Source: Pyropia yezoensis
Taxonomy: Eukaryota > Rhodophyta > Bangiophyceae > Bangiales > Bangiaceae
Direction: 5' to 3'
NCBI GenBank assembly: GCA_009829735.1
Contig: CM020620.1
Location: 10,847,420-10,911,419 of the forward strand
Length of the DNA: 64,000 bases
Both the position numbers and the translations under genes were made by a program. A model generated the notes under the pieces. That model did no database searches, was not told the origin of the DNA, and saw only the letters and a list, made by a program, of their open reading frames with translations. Positions 32,701-45,145 of this stretch are shown here, piece after piece (position 1 is the first letter of the stretch; each line of letters opens with the position of its first letter).

Positions 32701-35700
32701 GGCTCTCCCGCTGCGTTTGCCGCCGGCCCGGGGGGCCTCACCACCCTCGTCGACACCCACTTTCACGGCCGCCGCGGGCTGGCGCGCCTCCACGCCGCCG
32801 CCGTATCGATTGGCGGCGCCGTCGGGCGGGCGCACCTGGGGCCCATTGGTCGGACGGCGCTGAGCTTGTTTACCGCCGCCGTGGCGGTGCAGCTGGCTCG
32901 GGCGCAGGGCCGCGCGCGCGCCTGGGTCGCCGGCGGAGGGGCGGCGCGGTCGGCCAGCCGCGACCGCGAGGGGCGGTCGGGGAGCTCGGAGCGGGAGGGT
33001 GCGACGGCGGGGGAGGAGGAGGCGGCGGACGCTCGCGACGGGCCGGCCGGCCGGGACGCCCCCAGCGACCGCCGCGGGCGGCGGCGGCATCCCGCCCCCC
33101 CCCTCCCCCCGCGCGTGCCGTCCGTGTGGCCCACGCTGCGCCCCCCCCGCCGGAGGTTCGTCGAGTACGCGGGCGTCCTCACGCACCTGGCCGACGAGTA
33201 CGCGGCGGAGCTGGAGGCGCGCATTGCCCGTGCGACGGGCGGCGAAGACCGCCCCGCCGCGTTTGTGCGGCTGTCCACCAACGAGTATGTCGGCCGCGCG
33301 GTGCGGGTGCGGGACAAGATGCTCAACGCCAAGGGCGGCGGCTTTGGCGCGTGTGGCTGCCCCGCGCCGCCCCCCGGGGGCGTCGCGTGCGACACGGACG
33401 CGTGCCTCAACCGGATGTCGGCGGTCGAGTGCCGGCCGCGCGAGTGCGCGGCGGGGGATGCGTGTCGCAACCAGCGGTTTGGCCGCCACGAGTCCGTGCG
33501 GCTAAAGGTGTTTCGGGCGGCTGGCAACAAGGGCTGGGGCCTCAAGGCGGCGGCGCCCGTTCCCGCAGGCGGCTTCATCTCAGAGTACACGGGCCAGGTG
33601 GTGGACCGCGCCGAGTGCGAGCGCCGCAAGGCGCGCTACCTCGGCGAGCGCTGCTTTTACTTTATGACGCTCACCCCGGACCTTTTCCTCGACGCCGCCC
33701 GTACGGGCTCGGTCACGCGGTTCGTCAACCACAGCTGCGAGCCCAACGCAGTGACCCGCAAGTGGACGGTTGGCGGGCTCCCGCGGATTGGGGTGTTTGC
33801 GCTGACCGCGATTGCCAAGGGCGAGGAAATCACCTTTGACTACCAGACCGACGGGGGGGACCGCGGCGCCGCGCCCGTGCGGTGCGAGTGCGGCACCGCG
33901 TCGTGCCGTAAGTGGCTGACGGGCGGGCCACGGGAAGAGGTCAAGGGGGGGGGGGGTGGCGACGCTGCCGCCACGGCCGACGCCTCTACCAGCGCCGGCG
34001 CCGGTGCCATTGCTTCCGCTGCCGCCCCTGCCAATGGCCCCGATGGTGAAGGCACCGCCGCGTCCGCTGCGCCAGACGTTCCCCCCTCCTACATCCTCGA
34101 GACAGCCGAGACGCGTGCCGCGGCCATGATTGCCAACTCGACGGCCGAGCTGGCGCGCGTCCGCGCCTTCCAACGCGGGGAGGTAGGCCTGGACGCCTGG
34201 GGCCTCCTCCTTGATGGCTCGCCCCCTCCGTCGCCTCCGTCGCGGCGGCGGCGGTCCCCGTCGCTCTCCCGCCGGGGATGGGCGGCAGCCGGCGGCAGCG
34301 ACGGCGGTGGCGGGGAGAGAGACGGGAGCGGTGGCCGCCACCGGCATGGTAGCGGCCGCCACCATCGCGACCGCGACCGCGACCGTGATCGAGACCGTGA
34401 CCGCGACCGCGACCGTGACCGTGACCGTGACCGCAGCAGTCGCCGGCTGTCCGCGTCGCCCACGTCTGAGGTGGCGGCGCTTTTTGCCGACGGGGTACTG
34501 CTGGACGGGGCGGCCGCGTCGGCGTTTCGTATCCCTCGCCGCCGTCGTGGACGCAGGCACGGCGACGGGGACCCCGACGAAGCAGGCACGTCCGACGGGG
34601 AGGCGGACGAGCCAACGACGGCCGCTGCCGCCTCTTCGGGTGGCGACGCGGTGACAGGAGACGGCGGTGGCGGCGGTGGCGTCGAGGGTGCCACTGCCGA
34701 CGCCCCCGGTGCCAAAAAGGACGCGGCCGACGTGGCGGCGGCAGCGTCGGCTGTGGTGCTGGCACCGCCACCGCCTCGGCCGCCACGCATGCTGCTGCCG
34801 CGGCGCAAGCACGAGCCGCTACCCCAGCCGGTGGCGCCTCCACCGTCCCCGCCGTGGAGCGACGAGGAGGACGAGGGGTTCATGGCCGCCGACGCTGCCG
34901 CCCACCGGGGGAACCATGCCGGCACGCCCGCGCGGTGGCCGGCAGACCCGCGGTCCGCGGCGGCCGGTGGCGGCGGCGGGGGTTCAGGCGACATGGCTGG
35001 CGGGGTGGGACCTCCTCCCCCCACCCCGACTGCCGCGGGACACCCGTCGGGAACGCCCGGGGTGTACCCGCCCCCCCCCCCCGGTCGGCAAGGCCAGCCC
35101 TCCCCCGCGTACCACGCAGGCGGCGGCGCGTACCCCTTCCCCGTCCGCCGGGCCATGGCCGAGGCGAGCCGCGCGGCGACCGCCGACGGCGCCCCCCCGT
35201 CCTTGGTGGCAGCGGCTGCGGCCGCCGCCGCAGCAGCGATGCTCACCCGCGCCCCCGCCCGCGGTGGCCGCTGGGCGTCCACCGCGGCGGGCGCGGCGGC
35301 GGCGGCTGCGGCGGCGGCAGCGGCAGGGTCGTCTGGGGGGGGCGGGGCGGGGGGGGGGGAGGAGGCCCCGGCGGGCTGCGCCGCCGCCGCGGCCGCAGCG
35401 TCGCGGTTTTCCAACCGGCCCCCGCCGGGAGGGTGGCCCGACGGCGGCGCGGCCGCGGCCACCGCCGAGACGGGGGGGGGGATGCCGCCCCCCGCCAGTG
35501 GCGGCGCGGCGGTTTGCCCACCAAGCCCACTGGGGGCGGAGGGCGCCCTGGGCGAGCGACCGCGCTCGAGCTCACCGCCGCGGCGGCGGCGGCGGGCGTC
35601 GAGCGGTGGCGGCGTCAGCAGCAGTGGCAGCGACGGGGGTGGCCGCGGCGTACGCCGCCACCAGAGCCGTCGCAGCGACAGCCAGCGGGCCGAGGCCGAC

Positions 35701-37774
35701 CGGCGACGGCGGCGCAATACCCACAGCCGCAGCCGCAGCCACAGCCACGGCCGCAGCCGCAACCGCAGCCGCAGCCGCAGCCGCAACCGCAACCGCAGCC
35801 GCAGCCGTGGCGGCCGTCGCCGCGGCAGCGCCGGCGGCCACGACCGGCTTCGCCACCGCCGCCGGCACGGCACCCGCAGCGCCAGCGGCGGCAGCGACGG
35901 CAGCCACCGCGCGGCGGGCCGGTGCGGACGGGACCCCGCCGTCGACCGCACGGCGCGCGGCCGCGCGTCGCTCGGCGTCGGTGGTCGCCGGCACGGCCCG
36001 CCGTCAGCGGCGACGTGCGCGGCTGGGGCGGGGGCGGTGGCGGGGCGGCCGCCGCGCGCCGGCGGCGGGTCGCCGCCCCCACAGGCAGGCGGCCGCGTCG
36101 GCCATCGCCGTGGCGGCAGCCGCGGCCGCAGCTGCAGCCGCGGCCGCAGCCCCGGCCGTGGCGGCGGCCGCGGCCACAGTTTGAGCCGCGGCCGCGCCCG
36201 CCTCCGCAGCGGCAGCCGTGAACGTCCCGGGGGGGGCGCCGGCGGCAGCGGCAGCCACCGCCGGCGTAGCAGCAGCGGCGGCCGGGCGGGCTTTAGGGGC
36301 CCCCCTAACGGCGGCGCCCGTGACGGCTTTGGCGGCGGCGCCCGCGACGGCGGCGGCGGCCGGCCGCACGTGCCGTGGCAGACGGGGACGCGGCTGGTGC
36401 ACGGCCGCCTGCCGCGGGCGGCGGGTGCGGCGGGCGACAGTCACTCCCCACCGCCGCGGCCGGCCACAGCGGGCGGCAGGGGGTCCCCGCCGCCGCGGCC
36501 GGCCACCGGCTCCCCACCTCGGATGGCCGCCGCGGGTGGCGTGAGGTCCCCGCCGCCCCGGGCGGCCGCGGCGGGTGGGAGGGGGTCCCCACCGCTGCGG
36601 CCAGGTGTGGATGGCAGCCAGGGATGCCCACCGCCGCGGCCGCCGCCGGCGGGCGGCAGAAGATCCCCGTCCCCGGTGCACCCACCGCTGGGCGGTGGTG
36701 GCAGGAGCGGCGGCGACGGTGGTAGGGGTGGCTATGGCCGTGGCGGTGGCCGCGGCGATGCCCAGCGGCCGCCCTGGCCGGAGGACGGCCGGGACGGGCC
36801 GCGCGGGTTTGACAACGGGACGGGCAGGGTGGAGCGGGGGGGGCGTCGCGGTGGCGGCGGCGTTGCTGATGGGAGGGGGGAGAGCGACTTCCAGCGGAGT
36901 GTCGAGCAGCGTGAGCGTGACCTGGGGCGCCAACGCGAGCGGGAGCGCGAGCAGCAGCGCGAGCGGCAGCTCGAACGCCAGCGGGAGCAGAAGCGGGTGC
37001 TAGAGGTGGGGAGGCGCTGCGCCCGCGACCCCGACCGTGGCGACCGTGACCGTAACCGCGACTGCGACCGTGACCGCGACCGCGACCGCAACCGCGACCG
37101 CGACGCCGACCGTGACCGCGCCCGTGACCGGGAGCGGGAGCGGCCGCGACCGCGGGAGCAGCCGCAACCGTGGGCGCGCGACCCGCTGTACGACCGCGAC
37201 GGCGACCGGCTGCGGGAGCAGCAGCAACAACAGCGGATGCGGCGGGATGGGCCGGCCGCCCGTCACCACCGGCAGGAGCCGTTTGACCGGCTGCGCGCGC
37301 GCGAGGCGGCGCGGCAGCTCGGGGGCGACGAGGAGCGGCCACGCCCACCACACGCGGTCGGGCGGCCACCGCGCGACGTGCAGCGGGGCGGCTGTGGCTG
37401 GGGAGGGGGGGGCGGGGGGTTGGGGCGGCAGCGCGACCCGGAGCTCGACCGGGAGCGGGATTGGGAGCGCGATTGGGAGCGCGAGCGGGACCGCGGGGAC
37501 TGGCAGCGCGGCTGGGGGCGTGACCGGGAGCACGACCGGGGGCGGGGCTGGGGTGACCACGACCGGCGGCGGGAGTGGGAGCTCCGCCGCCAGCGGGAGC
37601 GGGAGCGGAAGCGGGCGTGGGACCGCGGCGACCGCGACCGCCCCGACGGCGGGCGGGGCGACGGGGAGCGGGGCGACGGGGAGCGGGGCGACGGGGAGCG
37701 GGGCGACGGGGGGCCGGCGCAGCTCGCCCTCATTGAGCGCGCCCGCTTCCTTGGCCTCGACGAGTCCCCGCCCC

Positions 37775-37824
<50 letters not shown>

Positions 37825-39106
37825 GCCATCGACGCCGCTGACACGGCCACGGGCCGCTACGCGGGCGACGACGGCGGCCGCGCCGACGGTGCCGGCACTG
37901 CCTCCCGTGACGCGGCGGCCGACGGTGTCCCCCCCCGCGACGGCGGGTCTGCGGCCGGTGCGCCGGCGGCAGGCCGCCGCGGCCGGTCGGCCAGCCCGGT
38001 GTCCCGCGCCGCGTCGGCGGGCGGCCGGCACCAGTCGGGGAGCCGGCGGCGGCGCCGGTCGGGGAGCCGCGGCCGCCCGGCGAGCGGCGGCGGCGGCGGC
38101 CCCGCCCGGCGCGGCGGGTCTGCCGACGAAAGCGGGCGTCCCGACGGCCCCCCCCACGGCAGTCCCCCCGGCCGTCACCGCAGCGTCGGCGGCGGGCCTG
38201 CAGGTGCGAGTGCGGTGGCGGCGGGCGCCGTCCCCGAGTCTGCGCCGCCCCGCTCGCCGCCTTTGCGGCATGACGGCAAACGGCCGGCGCCCGCGGCAGC
38301 GGCGGCGGCGCCCGCCAGTGACGGTGGCGACGGCGGAGGCGGCGTCGGCGGTGGCAGCGGCGGCGGTGGCGGGGGAGGGGGTAACGACGACCGCCCGCCA
38401 GGCGCGGCGGCTGGTGACGGGAGCTTGCCGCCGCCACCGGGCGGGCCCGGCGGGGCTGGCCGCCGTCCCAGCCGCAGCCGCAGCCGTAGTGGCAGCCGCG
38501 GCCGGCCGCGGCGGCACGGGGGCGGCCGTCTCGACCGCAGCCGCAGCCGCAGTGGCGGCGGCGGCGGCGGCGGCGGCGGAGGCGTCGACGCTGCACGGCG
38601 GGTGAGGCTGGCGCCTGTGCCCGCCGGCGCCGTCGCCGCTGCCACCGTCGGCGGTGCCTCGCACGGAGAGGCTGCGGCTGGCGCCTGCGCGCCGGCGCCG
38701 TCGCTGCCACCGGCGGTCGTGCCGGCGGCGGAGGCAGTGCCGGCGGCGGCGGCACGACCAGACGACTCGTCGGCCGCCCCGGTCGTGGCGGCGGCAGCGG
38801 CGACGGCAGCGGCAACGACGCCTGCCGCCACGGCGGCGGCGGCGGCGGGCCCCCCCCACCGGGCCCCCCGCCGGCGGACTGGCTTTACCGACGCCCCCGC
38901 CAAGGCGGGCGGCGGCGCCAAGGCGGGCGGCGGCGGTGAGGCGCGCCGCGTTCCCAGCAACGACCTCCGCGCGGCGCTCATCCAGTCGCGCCTTGGCGGG
39001 CTGCCGCCGGGCGGCGCGCCGGTCGACGTTGCTGCCGCCGGCATCGGCGGTGGCGGCGGTGGCGGCGGTGGCGGCGGCGGTGGTGGCGGTGGCGGTGGCG
39101 GTGGCG

Positions 39107-39137
<31 letters not shown>

Positions 39138-39549
39138 TGGCGGTGGCGGTGGCGGTGGCGGTGGCGGTGGCGGTGGCGGCGGTGGCGGCGGCCGGCCGGG
39201 CCGGCCGCAGCGGTGGCGGTCGGGCAGCCGTGGCGGGGGCGGCGGTGGGTGGGCGGGTCCGCCTGGCGTTGCCGTTGCCGCCGCTGCGGCTGCGGCTGCG
39301 GCGGCCGCCACCGCCGCCGCCGCGCCCCCACCGCCGGTGCGTGGGGACAAGGCGCGGCTGGAGGCGTCGCGGGGGCTTGGCGGCGAGGCGCCGCCCGCTG
39401 GCGGTGGCGGTGGCGGTGGCGGCGGCGGCGGCGGCGGCGGTGGTGGTGGTGGCAGTGGCGGCGGCGGTGGGGGGGGTTGGCGGCGCGGCGGGCCCGGCGG
39501 GTCCCGCCGCGGGGCAGACGCCAAGCGCCGAAAGACCAAGCGCGGCTGA
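29596..39549 (+). CDS. Giant AWS/SET/post-SET histone methyltransferase, Set2/ASH1/NSD class
   Basis: One uninterrupted frame of 3317 residues from ATG 29596 (MRPRRLSVLPVAIDAAVGGD). At about residues 1250-1290 lies an AWS zinc-binding module (CGCPAPP ... CDTDACLNRMSAVEC ... CAAGDACRNQRF). A SET domain follows from about 1300 with the cofactor motif NKGWGL, then RFVNHSCEPN at about 1375 and GEEITFDYQ, and a post-SET CECGTASCRKWL at about 1430. This architecture is typical of nuclear H3K36 methyltransferases. Upstream are helical segments between Ala/Gly-rich linkers. Downstream are about 1900 residues of disordered sequence with RD repeats (about 1590-1612 and 2475-2515), an RS/RN block (about 2041-2073), 15-bp GERGD repeats, and polyglycine up to about 50 residues (3149-3199). 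The end, AKRRKTKRG, is basic. RS/RD tails suggest coupling to transcription or splicing (inference). Fusion of two genes in one frame cannot be excluded. Confidence 0.8.
34368..34434 (+). repeat. GACCGC/GACCGT hexamer repeat encoding Asp-Arg
   Basis: About eleven hexamer units within the SET-protein gene encode alternating Asp-Arg. A second block of the same kind lies at about 37018-37140. Confidence 0.75.
39043..39190 (+). repeat. GGTGGC hexamer repeat encoding polyglycine
   Basis: About 148 bp of GGTGGC/GGCGGT units near the 3-prime end of the SET-protein gene, encoding a near-continuous glycine run. Likely length-polymorphic. Confidence 0.75.
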
Positions 39550-40605
39550 CCGCCGCCGCGGCGTGACGTGCACGCCTGGTGTTGTTGTTGTTGTCTTGTG
39601 CTGTTTTTTTTTTGGGTGTGTGTTTCTTTTCTTTTTTCCGTGTCATTTGGGGGGGGGGGGGGGAGGGGAAGGGACGGAGGGGGGGTGGGGGTGGAGAGGG
39701 CGTGTTGGACGGTCTGTGGGTCTCTCTGGTCTTGTCCCACGCGCCCGTCGGTGGCCGGGCGAGGGGTGGCGTGTGCCGCCACACGGCCGCGCGCGCGAGA
39801 GGGGGGGGGGGGGTGGGGGGGGGGGTGAGGGGCTGCCGCGCCCAGCGGCAGCCGCAGCAGCAAACGACAAACCAGTCGACGGACGATGAAGAGGGGAGGG
39901 AGTGCCTGGTGCGCCCATATGGCCGCATGGCCATGCGGCCACACCACCACCACCACCCGCTCGTGGTGGTCCCGCTTGGACATTGGGCATCCACCCCGCC
40001 CCCCCCCCCCCTCTGGCCGTCGTTCCTCTTGGCCACGCCACCCCGCCATGGATTGTCCTTGATCCGTTCACCCCGCCGTGTGGAGGAGGAGTGGGCCAGC
40101 AAGAGAGGGCGCCCATCAAGGGGACATCAAGGACATCAAGGACCAGGGGGATCCAGATGACGTGTCGCTGCGGGACCCCCCCTCCTGCCATCCATCACAT
40201 CCCCCGGGGCCCCGCGGGCCCCCGTCGTCGACGGCCCCGCCGGCGCAGCAGCCCCCGCCGCGGCGGCTGCCAGCCAGCGCGCCACGGTCAGCGACTGCTG
40301 CGGGGTCCACCGCCGTGACGGCGGCGGCCGTCTCGCCGCCGGCGCTCCATCCGCCGCGGCCAGGCCTTCACCCCACCCGCGGGGGGGGCATCAAGGCCCC
40401 CCCCCCCCCCCCCCCCCCCCTCGCAGCCGTCCCCGCCCGCCCTGGCCGCGCGTCCCGCCCATCCCACAGCGGTGGCTGCTGCTGCTCCCCCTCCCCCTCC
40501 CCCGCCGCCCCGTGCACCACCCACCGCCCCGCCCCCCTCTTGCTTGCTCCCCCCCCCCCCCCCCGCTTCCTCCCCTCGTGTGATCGCCCACCGCCGCGGC
40601 CGGCC
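39550..40605. other. Intergenic region between the SET protein and the kinase
   Basis: It begins with a GTTGTTGTTG and T-rich stretch (39578-39640), probably the 3-prime untranslated end of the SET gene. After that come G-runs at 39648-39663 and 39800-39830, a short GGACATCAA repeat near 40120-40142, and C-rich DNA leading to the kinase start. No gene supported. Confidence 0.4.
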
Positions 40606-42094
40606 ATGGACGCGCCCACCCCGCCACCCGTGGCGGCTGCCCCCCCCGCCAGTGGCGGGGGCGACGGCCCCCCCCCCCCTTCCCCCCTGCCGAGCCCCAC
40701 CCGTCTGTGGTGGTGGCGGCGGTGCTCGCCCACTGTGGGGGCCTGGTGGGCGGCGGCGGCGGCGGCGGCGGCAGCGGCGCGGCCATTGACGCCGCCTCCA
40801 TTGTTGCGGAGCGGGTGGGCGTCGGCCTCGGCTACCTCTCCACCATCTACGCCGCCACCTTTACGGTCCGCCCGACGGGCGTGTCGCCGCCGCCGCCGCC
40901 GCCGCCGTCTTGTCCGGGGGCGGGGCAAGCGGCGGGCGGCGGCGGGACGCCGCCCCCCCCCACCACCACCCACACGGTGATTGTCAAGGTGGCGCCCAGC
41001 CGGGAGGGCGTCCCCGCGCTGCTGGCGCTCGGCTTCCACGCCACCGAGGTGGCCTTCCTCACCCGCCTCGCCCCCGCGGTGGCCTCCCCGCTGGTGCCCC
41101 GCTGCTACGGCGCCGCCGTCGATGCGCCCACCGACGCGGGGGTGGTGGTGATGGAGGACCTGCGCCCCCGGGGGGGGGGGGTGCTCCCGTTTGACGCCGG
41201 CATCCCGCTGGGCGCCGCCGTCGCCGCGGCGGCCGCGCTCGGCCGCCTCCACGCCGCGGTGGACGCGGCGCTCCGCCGCGGCGAGGGGGGGGGGGGGACG
41301 GCGCCCCCACCGCTCCCACCGCCGCCCCCACCGCCGCGGCCCCCACCATCCACCCGCCCGCCTGGGCGGACCGTCCCCCCGCCGAGGCGGCCCGCCGGGC
41401 GGCCATTGTGGCGGGCCTCTTTGCCGATGCAGCGGCGGGCCTGGCGGCCACCCCCGGCGGGTGGTCCCCCCCGCTCGACGCGGCCGAGTGGGTGGCGCGC
41501 CCAGACAGTGTGGCCGGCTGCCTGCCGCCGCCGCCGCCGCCGTCGTTTGCAACGGTTACCCACGGGGATGCGTGGTCCAACAACATCTTCTTTCGGCGGG
41601 GCAAGGCGGCGGGGGCGGGGGGGGGGGAGGGAGGCAGGGCGCCCGACGCTGACGCCGCCGCCGTCGCGTCCGCCGACACCCCCGATGCCACCGCCGCCGG
41701 CAGTGGCTCTGACGCCGACGCCGACGCTGACGCCAACGCTGCTGACGGCCGGGACGGGTGGACGGTGGTGGGCATTGTGGACTGGCAGGTGGCCACCTGG
41801 GGGCCGGGCGTCGGGGACGTGGCGTTCTTGTGGCTCTCCTCCGTCGACCCCGCCGTGCGGCGGGCGCCCGGCGCCACCGCCGCCATCCTCGACGCCTACG
41901 CGGCGGCGGTGGGCGCCGCCGCCCCGCGCGGGCGGGCGGGCCTGGCCGCCGACTGGGCCGCCGCCCTGCCCGCCGCGCTCGTCATGTGCGTCGTGTCGGC
42001 AGACATCTTTGACGGGTGCCGCCCCCGGCTGGTGGCGGCCGTGGAGGATGTGCTCGCCGCGCGGGGGGGGGAGGGGCCGCTGCTGGTGGACTGA
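40606..42094 (+). CDS. Phosphotransferase/ecdysteroid-kinase-like protein (protein-kinase-like fold)
   Basis: Segments in consistent order match the APH/choline-kinase/EcKinase superfamily. An N-lobe-like part has VIVKVAPSREGVPALLALGF (putative ATP-site Lys) and VVVMEDLRPRG. A C-lobe part has VTHGDAWSNNIFFRRG at about 41555-41600, with the Brenner HxDxxxxN catalytic loop, and GIVDWQVATWGPGVGDVAFL at about 41772-41830, with the metal-binding Asp. It ends at a TGA at 42094. Two frame changes occur, in the C-run near 40668-40690 and the G-run near 41285-41297. The ATG 40606 frame (MDAPTPPPVAAAPPASGGG) must therefore be joined to the next ones by correcting homopolymer length or by an intron. Such kinases phosphorylate small molecules (choline, sugars, drugs, sterols); the substrate cannot be told. 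An Asp/Ala repeat insert sits between the two C-lobe motifs. Expected length is about 490 residues. Confidence 0.6.
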
Positions 42095-43028
42095 CAAGCA
42101 CGCGCTCGTGTGTGGTGGCGGTGGTGGAGAGGGGCGGGCGGGGGGAAGGTGGAGGGTGCGTGTGCAGGGCGGGTGCTCGCGGCGGGAGGGTGGCAGAGGA
42201 TGGGGCGCAGCAGCGGCTGGCTGTGGCCGCTCCAACGAGGGGAAGACCCCTTCCCCGCTACTGGTCAGCCGCCGTAGCCGCCAACCACGGGTGCCCGAGC
42301 CTGGTGGGAGAACTCGTCTGGCGCCGGCCGACCGACCAGCCGCCGTCGTTGACCGCCGCTGGCGACGGCCAGGTGCGGGCTGCCTGCGCCCCCCACTGGC
42401 ACCGTCGCTTGGATGGCCGTGGCGGCCCCCCCCCGTGACCGGCCCGCGGACGGATCCGTACCTGTGTGGGTTGCGCCGTGGGTATGAAAGTAGGGTGCCG
42501 CGCTGCGTAGCCGCCGCGCCCGTCCCCGCGCATCCGCGGTGTGCCTGCGATTCAACGCTCAAGGGACGGGGGGCGCGGGAGGGGGGGGAATGGGTGGGGC
42601 AGAGTCAAGCAGTTATTAGCGCAGCGTAGCAGGGCGCGCGGGAGGAAAGCATTGGGCGGGCCCGCATGCTCGGCACGCCACGGCGACTGGGCAGCTGCCG
42701 CGTGACGGTGGGTGGTGGCGGCGGCAAGAAGCAGCAGCGGCCGACGCGGTCGCCGATGAAGGGGGCCCCTCTTTGGGTACGGGGGGGCGGGCGGTGGAAG
42801 GAGGTTGTCCAGAGCCCCGCCCACCATGCCGGGCGTGCACTGTCTGGCGCACGGGCGGCGGGCGGGACGCGCTCGTAGGACCGGGCGGCGAGCCCCATTG
42901 TCCAGACACCACCCGCTGGAGACTGGCTGCACTAGCTGGTGGGGGGGGGCTCTCTGTCTGGGCGGCGCGTCTGGTGAAAGCGCGGCGCGGTACGATGCCA
43001 GCCACAGCTACGGTGTTCTGTATGAAAG

Positions 43029-43075
43029 TACCGTGGGTTCAGTACCGTACTGCGGCCGGGGTGGGCCGTATATAT
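43029..43075 (+). promoter_or_regulatory. Core-promoter-like sequence: GTACCGTAC box plus TATATAT
   Basis: AGTACCGTACTG lies at 43041-43052 and TATATAT at 43069-43075, about 20 bp apart, in an AT-richer island. This is the clearest TATA element in the window. No convincing open frame starts immediately downstream, so the target gene is unknown. Confidence 0.4.
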
Positions 43076-43238
43076 CCTGCGTGGCGGCTTTCACTCTCCG
43101 AACCGATTACAGTAAAGCCTGATTGTCGATGGAGCGCCCTTGCCCTTTGCACCAAAGGGGAGCAGCAACTCGGCAGAGAGGATACCCCTTGGATATGTCA
43201 GCCACCGCCCATCCAACTGCAGTACATAAATGGCAGTA

Positions 43239-43254
43239 GGTACTGTACAGTACC
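43239..43254. repeat. Perfect 16-bp palindrome GGTACTGTACAGTACC
   Basis: Self-complementary over all 16 bases. Related GTACTGTAC or GTACAGTAC cores occur elsewhere: 52559-52567 near the Hsp110 start, about 61369 after PPK1, and about 63184 before the last gene. A dimeric regulator site is plausible. Confidence 0.6.
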
Positions 43255-45145
43255 GTTCTGTCTGTACCATCTGCGTTGGCTTCCCAGCTGCCCACCCCTC
43301 CCTCGCCCCGCACAACCCGCCAGACTGGGTACGCCACTTGGCGAGGCGCGCGCTTGGCCGTGTGGTGGCGCGTGTCCAGGGGATGCCCAAAGGGCGTGAC
43401 GCCAAGTGGGGGTGACAGCCGCGGCACGGCGGCGTCCCTCCCACGTCCCTGAGAAGGATCCTCATTGGTCCGTCCCTCCCTCCCACGCGTCCCTCGCGGC
43501 TGCAGCCGGGTTCCACCGTGGTGGTGGAACCCCGGTCGTCCGTCACCGTCGGCGAGTTCCACCCCCCCCCCCACATCAGCCCCGCTTCCCCTCTCGCCTT
43601 CCTTCTCCGCGCCTGCCGAAAGAGAGAACCGGCTGGACAGACCGACGCACCCCGCGCACGGTCCAAGGAATGGCCATCTCGAGGTTACGGATGCCGCCGA
43701 CTGGTGGCAGAACCCGTTGCCGAGTGGCAGTACCCATCGGCCGGCGCCTGCGGTGGGGGGCCGTTGCCCAAATGGGCCACAGCGGCGCGCGTGGGGCGGC
43801 AGGCACCCCCCCCCCCTTCCCCCCACGTCTCGACTGTGGCCCTCCTCCCCTGGCCCTTTTTTCCCGTCGCCTGCCGGCAACGTCTGGCGGTGCTGTGGAA
43901 TGGATGGATATGGATGTACAGTACGCCGTCGGTCCCCCCTCCCACCCCCCCCCCACCCCTTCCTGGTCAGGCGTGCAGGGACTGCTGGTGAGGGGGGGGG
44001 GGGGGGGGGTGGGGGAAGGGCGGGGGGGAACCCCACGGGCCAGAGGGTCCCCCCCCCCCTCCCCCACCCCTTCCCCCCCCCCCCCACCCCTTCCCCCCAC
44101 CCCCCCCCCCCAAGCCACGCGACCGACCGACCGCCACGGCCGGCTGCGCACGCCGCGCGGCGCGGTGGGGGCGGGAGGCGAGCGGCGGCCACCGCGGCGG
44201 CGGCCACGGGCACCACCGCCACGGCGGCAGCGTCGGCGGGCCATGCCTGCACCTGTTGCTGCGGCCGACCCGCCGCGCCCACACGGCCACACGCCCCTGC
44301 CAGTGGCGACGCGGCAATACAATCCCCCCCCGCCCCCCCCCCCCCCCCCACCGCCCCTGGCCCCCCCCCCCCCCCTCCCCCCAGCAGCCCTCACCAACCC
44401 CGGCGCCCGACCGCCCGACCCCCCCCGCCCCGCCAGCCCGACCGCCCCCGCTGCGCGCGTGCGTCTGACCGCCAGGCAGGGAGCCGCGTTGGGCGCACGG
44501 GAGAGCCCAAAGTGGTTTGCGGAGGTGGGAGGGGGGGGGGGGGAGCGGGGGCCGTCACCGCCCCAGGCGCCGCGACCAACGTCTGTCCCCTCGCCCGCTC
44601 GGTTTTTTTTTGTTGTTTTTTGTTGTTTTTTTTTTTTTTTCTCTTGCCGCCCAAGGGGCAGGAGCCGCCACAGCGGCGGCCGGCCCGGAGAAGGCGTGGG
44701 GGCCCGCTCTCAGCACGGTTTGGTGGTGGTGGTGGTGGCCGGGGGGGGCCGCGGCGGGGCCGACGGAGGAGGGGACGCCGAGGGGCGTGGGCGGCGGCTC
44801 TGGAGGGCCGCAGCGGAGGGGGTTGGGTGCCGGCGGAGAGGGGGGGGGGGGGGTGGGGGGGGGGACGGACACCGTCGCCCGGTGGCGGCGGCACGCGGCG
44901 CCCACCGGCGGCTGCCAGTGGATGCGCCGTGCGCCGGCCGAGCAGCGGCTGTTGCGGGCGAGGGGGGGGGGGGGGGGGCGGAGAGGTGACCGCGACCGCC
45001 CGTGTGCCGGCGCGGCGGGCGTGTTGGGGGGGGTGGGGGGGGTGAGGAGCCGCCCGCCCGCTCGCCCGCCCGCTGTGCACGGTGGGCCCACCCTGCTGGT
45101 GGAGTGGCTGGGAGGAAGCGGGGAAGGGGGGGGGGGGGGCGAGCC

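Noticed and set aside
37000..39573. An 857-codon minus-strand frame opposite the SET-protein tail
   Set aside because: It starts inside the 3-prime end of the SET gene and is a repeat-driven mirror of the RS/polyglycine coding; no motif.
43107..44351. A 414-codon minus-strand frame across the promoter island
   Set aside because: No recognisable motif; it crosses long G-runs and the TATA/palindrome island, so it is unlikely to be coding.
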